Assembly: GCA_017694275.1 (NCBI GenBank)
Contig: JADINB010000034.1
Location: 1 to 10,788 of the forward strand
Length of the DNA: 10,788 nt
DNA from: Candidatus Egerieousia excrementavium
GTDB lineage: Bacteria > Bacteroidota > Bacteroidia > Bacteroidales > UBA932
Reading direction: 5' to 3'
Position numbers and translations under genes: made by a program. Shown here piece after piece: positions 6,293 to 10,788 of this stretch (position 1 is its first letter; each line of letters opens with the position of its first letter). The notes beneath the pieces were generated by a model, which was given only the letters and a program-made list of their open reading frames with translations, was not told the DNA's origin and ran no database searches.

Positions 6293-6972
6293 ATCAATTC
6301 CTTTATGGATTTTAACCTAATGAGATTGGGAGCCTCAAACTCCTCTGTCTTTTCATGTTCCCAGATGATTTCAGAAGGGATGTAGACGGCAGAGGCCCCT
6401 ATGTTGAGCACCGGTATTATGTCAGACTTGAAAGAGTTGCCAACCATTACAAACTGCGAGGGGGCTATCCCGAGTTTGCGCAAAAGTTCACGGTAGTTTT
6501 CTTCATGCTTTTCGCTCATGATCTCTATATGGCTGAAATACCGGGCAAGATTTGACTTGTTTATTTTTGTCTGCTGGTCGCGGAGATCTCCCTTTGTGGC
6601 AAGCACAAGAGTATGGTCGCGCCCAAGATGCTGCAAGACCTGCTCCACATGCGGATAGAGTTCCATTTCCGGTGAAACTGTTGTCTTGCCAATCTCTATC
6701 ACCTTTTCTATCAGATTACAGTCTGCCTTATGGCCCGACAGTTCAATTGCACTTTCCACCAATGCTATGACAAAGGTTTTGGAGCCGTAGCCCAGCAGCG
6801 GGATATTCCGCCCCTCAACCTCCATCAGACAAGAGATGGCATCCTGCCCGTTTTTGCAAAAAGGGAGCATGACCTTTGCAAACTCCCTTTCCGCCTTTCT
6901 GTAATTAATCTCGTTCTGCCACAGAGTATCGTCTGCATCGAACGCGATAACCTTTCCCTTAAAGTCCAACAC
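6289..6972 (-). CDS. HAD-superfamily phosphatase-like hydrolase (GTG start)
   Basis: A 227-residue cytoplasmic HAD protein with all four motifs: FDADDT (nucleophile D12, acid/base D14), T126 in LATKGD, a lysine (K155 is the best candidate), and GNSFKSD (179-184, D184) as the Mg2+-binding motif IV. The helical cap lies between motifs I and II (about 20-105), so it belongs to the class I cap type with phosphoglycolate-phosphatase-like members. Motif IV has GNS rather than the common GDS, a variant seen in some HAD subgroups. The only sensible start is GTG at 6972-6970 (a TTG follows directly); there is no ATG between it and an in-frame stop upstream, and it fits 24 bases after the isomerase stop. 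Substrate unknown: a small phosphorylated metabolite by family. Confidence 0.88.
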   Translation of the reverse strand: MLDFKGKVIAFDADDTLWQNEINYRKAEREFAKVMLPFCKNGQDAISCLMEVEGRNIPLLGYGSKTFVIALVESAIELSGHKADCNLIEKVIEIGKTTVSPEMELYPHVEQVLQHLGRDHTLVLATKGDLRDQQTKINKSNLARYFSHIEIMSEKHEENYRELLRKLGIAPSQFVMVGNSFKSDIIPVLNIGASAVYIPSEIIWEHEKTEEFEAPNLIRLKSIKELI

Positions 6973-6996
6973 TTCAGTTTTATCAGTTCCAGAATG

Positions 6997-7692
6997 TTAC
7001 TGTGCCTGCTGTGTGCCGGCCGCTGCCGAAGCCGAATCCGCCGCTGTTTCCGGTGTTACTACCTCAACGACACTGAGTATCTTTACCGGTGTTACAGGAC
7101 GGTCTTTCCCGTCGACCTGAACCGCAGCAATCTTGTCTATTACATCAAATCCCTTGATTGTTTCGCCGAATACGGTATATGCTCCGTCAAGCTGCGCACA
7201 TGTCTGCTCATCCTGAACTATGTAGAACTGCGAGCCAGAAGACTCTCTCTCGGGATTTGCAGTATCACCCTTGCGTGCAGCCGCAAGTGCCCCCTTCTTA
7301 TGTCTGAGTTCGGGATTTATCTCTGCCGGAATCGTGTAACCGGGCCCGCCTGTACCGTATCTGTCAACCGCATTGGGATCTTTGCTCAAAGGGTCTCCGG
7401 CCTGAATCATAAATCCGTTTATCACACGGTGGAAAAGCGTGCCGTCGTAAAACTTGTCATAAGCGAGCTTTACAAAGTTGTCTCTGTGCTGAGGCGTCTG
7501 ACTGTAAAGCTTGACCGTAATGGTACCCATTGTCGTGTTGATATCGAAAACCGGTTCTTCAACAAACTTGCGCTGCTCTGCCGCGCTCTGCTCCTTTACT
7601 GTGCCCTGCTCCTCTTTTGCCGCCTTGTCGCCGCCATTCTTGCAGGCAACCAGGGCAAGAGATGCCATAAGAATTAATAATTTGTTTCTCAT
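6997..7692 (-). CDS. Cyclophilin-type peptidyl-prolyl cis-trans isomerase, lipoprotein
   Basis: Taking the ATG at 7692 gives 231 residues with a lipoprotein signal: MRNK, a hydrophobic core, and the lipobox LVAC with the lipid-bearing Cys17. An upstream in-frame ATG at 7734 would add 14 residues ahead of the signal and lies inside the promoter region, so it is not used. After a charged linker (18-45) comes a cyclophilin domain (about 47-212) with FHRVINGFMIQAGDP (87-101; catalytic R89 and F94, Q97), GGPGYTIPAEI (115-125), SSGSQFYI (151-158) and YTVFG (172-176). It should speed prolyl isomerisation during folding in the periplasm or at the outer membrane. The tryptophan near residue 167 that gives human CypA its cyclosporin binding is absent, as in many bacterial members. 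The C-terminus is an Ala/Ser/Gln tail. First gene of the three-gene minus-strand unit. Confidence 0.93.
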   Translation of the reverse strand: MRNKLLILMASLALVACKNGGDKAAKEEQGTVKEQSAAEQRKFVEEPVFDINTTMGTITVKLYSQTPQHRDNFVKLAYDKFYDGTLFHRVINGFMIQAGDPLSKDPNAVDRYGTGGPGYTIPAEINPELRHKKGALAAARKGDTANPERESSGSQFYIVQDEQTCAQLDGAYTVFGETIKGFDVIDKIAAVQVDGKDRPVTPVKILSVVEVVTPETAADSASAAAGTQQAQ

Positions 7693-7731
7693 ATAGATAT
7701 TGTTTAATGTCACACCTTTTAAACCAGATTG

Positions 7732-7739
7732 CAAATTTA
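7732..7739 (-). promoter_or_regulatory. -7 element of the isomerase operon promoter
   Basis: On the minus strand TAAATTTG (7739-7732) matches TAnnTTTG and lies about 40 bases before the isomerase ATG at 7692. No good TTTG is seen 19-22 bases upstream, so the call rests on the -7 element and position. Confidence 0.5.
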
Positions 7740-7744
7740 AATAT

Positions 7745-7752
7745 TAATTTTG
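7745..7752 (+). promoter_or_regulatory. -7 element of the patatin gene promoter
   Basis: TAATTTTG (7745-7752) matches TAnnTTTG, 18 bases before the ATG at 7771, which would give a leader of only about 12 bases. The -33 position shows only a T-rich stretch (CCTTTT at 7715-7720), so the -33 match is poor. The element is 5 bases from the divergent one. Confidence 0.5.
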
Positions 7753-7770
7753 TATTTAACTTTATATCTT

Positions 7771-10131
7771 ATGCAAAAGAGGCTTGCAATAACTGCTGTT
7801 TTTCTGTACCTCCTGCCGGTGCTCGGTTTCGGTGAAGGACAATCTGTAGGACTTGTCCTAAGCGGAGGCGGTGCAAAGGGGCTTTCGCACATAGGAGTAA
7901 TCAAGGCACTGGAAGAGAACGACATTCCAATAGATTACATCTGCGGCACCTCGATAGGTGCAATCGTAGGGGGGCTTTACGCGATAGGCTACTCTCCCAA
8001 CGAAATGGTCGGACTCTTCAAAAGCCGCGAGTTCGAATCATGGTACAAGGGAGAGCCTGAACCCGATTTTGCAACCTATTTCTACAGAGACGACCCGCAG
8101 CCTGCAATGTTCACTTTCTCATTCGGGCCAAAGATGGTGAACAAGAAAGATGATTTCGGCAAAGAGAAAAGAGTGCAGATAGACATGCCTTCGAGCCTGG
8201 TGGCGCCATATCCGATGGATATTGCCGTACTGCAAATATTCACCGGAGCATCTGAAGCGGCAGGAGGCAACTACGACAGTCTCATGGTCCCTTTTTTCTG
8301 CATTGCCTCAGATATTGTAAAGAAAGAGGCGGTTGTCATGCGGCAGGGCAATCTCGGCTCCTCAATAAGGGCCTCCATGACCTACCCTCTCTACTTCAAA
8401 CCCATTTCAATAGACTCGACGATTCTCTTCGACGGGGGAATCTACGACAACTTTCCCTGGCAGACCATGAAGGAGTACCATAACCCTGATTTCATCATAG
8501 GAGTAAAGTGCGTAACCGGAGAGACACCTCTCGACGAAGACGATGTCACCACTCAGGTGACCAACATGCTTACCACGCAGACAGACTACGACATCCCGCC
8601 GGAATACGGTATTGTGATAGCCAGAAAATACCCGTTTGCCCTGATGGATTTTGGAAAAGTGGAAAAAATCGTGCAGATGGGATACGAAAATGCACTCAAA
8701 TATATTCCGCAAATCAAGGAAAGGCTTGAAAGTGAAAGGAGCGCTCAAGAGGTACAGGAAAGGAGGGATTCCTTCAGGAGCAGGCTCCGGCCGGTACGCT
8801 TCAAAGGAGACATTGAACTGGGAGACAACCTGTCGGAATCCAAGAAGGAATTCATATACAGGAATATCCTGGACAAAGAGAAAAGTTCTTATGGAATAGG
8901 GGAACTCAAGAGAGGCTATTACAACGTTGCCGCGACCGGGCTTGTAAAGACCTTCTATCCTTACTATACGGGCACCGCCAACGCAGACGGCTCAAGGGAT
9001 TCCCTGCTTACGGCCGGCCTCAGGATAACGGAAAGCATGCCATGGCAGGTTTCGATAGGCGGCAACATCTCATCTTCTTCGCTGAACCAGATTTACATTT
9101 CGCTCTCACGCTCGCAACTGGCAAAGAATCCATGGAAAATAGGCGGCAACATGAATATGGGCAAGTACTATAAAGGCGGCAAGGTCTTTTTCAGGCACAA
9201 TATAGGCGTCAGGCCTCTCTCCTGCTACTCAGCCGAATTCACCGCCCATCAATTCGATTATTATAACGGAAACCAGAACCTGTTTGCCTCAGACAGGATG
9301 CCCGACAACGTTCAGAGGCTTGAATATTACGGCAGGCTGAACTTTCTTACCCCCATAATAGCCAGGAAAAACATCTTTGTCAAGGCCTCGGTTGTCATAG
9401 GCGGAGAATATTACAAGTATTATCAGGGAAACGACTACACCTCCAACGACATTCCCGACAAGACTTTCCTTACTCTTCTATCCCCCATGATAGGAATCGA
9501 GCGGAATACACTCAACTATCCGATATATCCTACATCCGGGAATATGTGCCGTCTGGTATTGCGCTACGACTATGCCCTGGAATCCTTCAAGGCGGGTACG
9601 ACATCTGACTATATGGAGTCGTACGACTTCCACCGCCACAAGAGATTCCTTCTCAATATCTACTATGAAAGATACCTGCGAGTCTCCAAATGGCTTTCGA
9701 TAGGGCTTCTCGCCGACGCTGTAATCTCGCAGCGGAACAGTCTTGGAGATTACTTCTCAACGGTCCTGTACATGCCGGCATTCAGGCCTCTGCCCCACAA
9801 CAGCACGCTCCTTATGGAAAACTACAGGGCACACACTTATATAGGGGCGGGCATCTCACCGACAATAAAGTTTACAGACACGTTCTATCTGCATACCAAT
9901 TTTTCATATTTCCAGCCCTACCGCAGCCTGATAAGGCTTGAACGGGGTGATTTTGCCTATTCCGGAAGGTTCCCGGCCGGTTCGGTCATGGCAAATGCCG
10001 CCTTGGTATGGCAATCACCGGCAGGGCCTGTATCGCTCTCGGCAACATATTACGAAAGAGGAGACTACAAATGGTATCCGCAACTTAACATAGGTTTTCT
10101 GCTGTTCAACAAAAAGGCACAGGAGTTTTAA
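7771..10131 (+). CDS. Type Vd patatin-like phospholipase with POTRA and outer-membrane barrel
   Basis: A 786-residue outer-membrane protein. ATG at 7771 gives a clean signal peptide (residues 1-21, ending LGFG); a longer form from TTG at 7750 would add seven residues ahead of it and is unlikely. The patatin domain (about 24-315) shows the oxyanion loop SGGGAKG (31-37), the nucleophile elbow GTSIG with S61, and the partner aspartate in DGG (D221), so the Ser-Asp dyad is complete and lipid acyl hydrolase (phospholipase A) activity is expected. A linker (316-338) leads to a POTRA-like region (about 340-420) and then a beta-rich stretch of about 360 residues, with alternating aromatic strands and a terminal Phe, that fits a 16-strand Omp85-type barrel. 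This is the PlpD/FplA layout. Whether the patatin faces outward or is released is not known. The flippase-like gene starts one base after its stop. Confidence 0.94.
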   Translation: MQKRLAITAVFLYLLPVLGFGEGQSVGLVLSGGGAKGLSHIGVIKALEENDIPIDYICGTSIGAIVGGLYAIGYSPNEMVGLFKSREFESWYKGEPEPDFATYFYRDDPQPAMFTFSFGPKMVNKKDDFGKEKRVQIDMPSSLVAPYPMDIAVLQIFTGASEAAGGNYDSLMVPFFCIASDIVKKEAVVMRQGNLGSSIRASMTYPLYFKPISIDSTILFDGGIYDNFPWQTMKEYHNPDFIIGVKCVTGETPLDEDDVTTQVTNMLTTQTDYDIPPEYGIVIARKYPFALMDFGKVEKIVQMGYENALKYIPQIKERLESERSAQEVQERRDSFRSRLRPVRFKGDIELGDNLSESKKEFIYRNILDKEKSSYGIGELKRGYYNVAATGLVKTFYPYYTGTANADGSRDSLLTAGLRITESMPWQVSIGGNISSSSLNQIYISLSRSQLAKNPWKIGGNMNMGKYYKGGKVFFRHNIGVRPLSCYSAEFTAHQFDYYNGNQNLFASDRMPDNVQRLEYYGRLNFLTPIIARKNIFVKASVVIGGEYYKYYQGNDYTSNDIPDKTFLTLLSPMIGIERNTLNYPIYPTSGNMCRLVLRYDYALESFKAGTTSDYMESYDFHRHKRFLLNIYYERYLRVSKWLSIGLLADAVISQRNSLGDYFSTVLYMPAFRPLPHNSTLLMENYRAHTYIGAGISPTIKFTDTFYLHTNFSYFQPYRSLIRLERGDFAYSGRFPAGSVMANAALVWQSPAGPVSLSATYYERGDYKWYPQLNIGFLLFNKKAQEF

Positions 10132-10132
10132 T

Positions 10133-10788
10133 ATGACAGGCATTCTAAAAAAACTGGCCGGCGAAACGGCCATATACGGATTGAGCACCATCCTGGCAAG
10201 GATGATAAATTTCTTTTTTGTACCAATCTACACGAGAGTCCTAACACAGGGTTCATACGGTTCTTATACAGAAATCATGTCATATATTGCCGTTCTGCAG
10301 GTAGTTCTGGCTCTCGGGCTCGAGACCGGTTGCTTCAGGTTCGCAAACAAACTTAAAGGCGAAATCGGAGAGAATGCCTCATATTCTCCATTTTCCACTG
10401 CATTCATAATTGTAGGGGCTGTTTCGCTTCTCTTTTTCGCCGCTACAGCCGTTTTTGCAGCCCCGCTCTCACACTTCATAGACTGCGATTCGTACAAGGC
10501 CGTAATCTACTTTGTTGCAGGCATTCTGGTCTCAGACTCCGTTACAGCGATTCTTTTTGCAAAACTGCGCTACGAGCAGAAGGCATTTAAATTCGCCATC
10601 TTCAAGACCATAAAAATAGTGAGCGAAACCGGCTTCAACCTGCTGCTGTTCTTTATCCTTCCAGGATGGGCGGCACGCAATCCAGACTCATGGCTGCTAA
10701 AAGTGATTCCGCCGGAACCTCACTTCTCATATATAATACTTGCAGTTTTTCTAAGCTGCATGGTCTGCATCCTGCTCTTCTTGCCAGA
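10133..10788 (+). CDS. Oligosaccharide flippase-like polytopic membrane protein, 5' part
   Basis: The frame opens with ATG at 10133 and stays open to the window edge (218 residues seen, no stop), so the gene is cut. The beginning is characteristic of the Wzx/RfbX branch of the MOP (MATE-like) superfamily: an amphipathic MTGILKKLAGETAIYG, then a helix ending VPIYTRVLTQGSYG (30-43), which matches the common VPIYTR-L---YG signature. Hydrophobic segments follow at about 50-66, 87-110, 122-142, 166-178 and 198-217. Such proteins move lipid-linked sugars across the inner membrane for O-antigen, capsule or exopolysaccharide. Full members have about 420-500 residues and 12-14 helices. Only one base separates it from the patatin stop (TAA-T-ATG), so translation is probably coupled. 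No glycosyltransferase is visible in the window, so the transported lipid is unknown. Confidence 0.85.
   Translation, partial: MTGILKKLAGETAIYGLSTILARMINFFFVPIYTRVLTQGSYGSYTEIMSYIAVLQVVLALGLETGCFRFANKLKGEIGENASYSPFSTAFIIVGAVSLLFFAATAVFAAPLSHFIDCDSYKAVIYFVAGILVSDSVTAILFAKLRYEQKAFKFAIFKTIKIVSETGFNLLLFFILPGWAARNPDSWLLKVIPPEPHFSYIILAVFLSCMVCILLFLP

Noticed and set aside
6730..7677. A 315-codon open frame on the plus strand
   Set aside because: It lies opposite the HAD and isomerase genes, both of which have complete family motifs. Its translation is Cys/Arg/Leu-rich with no domain, and it has no promoter of its own.

Overview
The window reads as a stretch of chromosome from a member of the Bacteroidales. 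Supporting signs are promoters of the Bacteroidetes type (a TAnnTTTG -7 element in front of several genes, twice as the identical octamer TATCTTTG), no clear Shine-Dalgarno sequences, a DUF4251 secreted protein, a ribosomal protein S16 with a long Ala/Glu/Lys tail, and frequent ATA (Ile) and AGG/AGA (Arg) codons. The genus cannot be fixed from the sequence alone. No tRNA, rRNA, insertion sequence, CRISPR array or phage gene was seen, and no gene-free gap exceeds 300 bases.

Left part (1-1147, + strand): the 3' end of an unrecognised, probably surface protein, a hairpin, then a small secreted DUF4251 protein carrying a tight five-cysteine cluster, closed by a strong intrinsic terminator.

Next (1144-3515, + strand): a good promoter drives a two-gene unit, an M24B Xaa-Pro metallopeptidase whose C-terminal half looks like eukaryotic prolidase, then a cation diffusion facilitator transporter with an unusual Asp-Asp/Asn-Asp metal quartet. 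It runs head-on into the next unit across a 4-base gap, with a hairpin in the last codons.

Centre (5541 down to 3520, - strand): rpsP-rimM (ribosomal protein S16 and the 30S maturation factor) in their classical order, followed by a membrane-anchored SIMPL-domain protein that appears to have its own promoter inside the end of rimM.

Right-centre (7692 down to 5598, - strand): a cyclophilin-type peptidyl-prolyl isomerase lipoprotein, a HAD phosphatase and a nitroreductase. The last two overlap by ATGA, and a hairpin with a U-rich run follows the nitroreductase.

Right end (7771-10788, + strand): divergent from the isomerase and sharing a very compact promoter region with it, a patatin phospholipase fused to a POTRA and an outer-membrane beta-barrel (type Vd layout). 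One base later comes the start of an oligosaccharide flippase-like membrane protein cut by the window edge. The pair suggests work on the cell envelope.

Most of the window is conserved housekeeping. The points most worth a second look are the cysteine cluster in the DUF4251 protein, the altered CDF metal site next to a metallopeptidase, the prolidase-like features of that peptidase, and the tight coupling of the type Vd patatin to a flippase.
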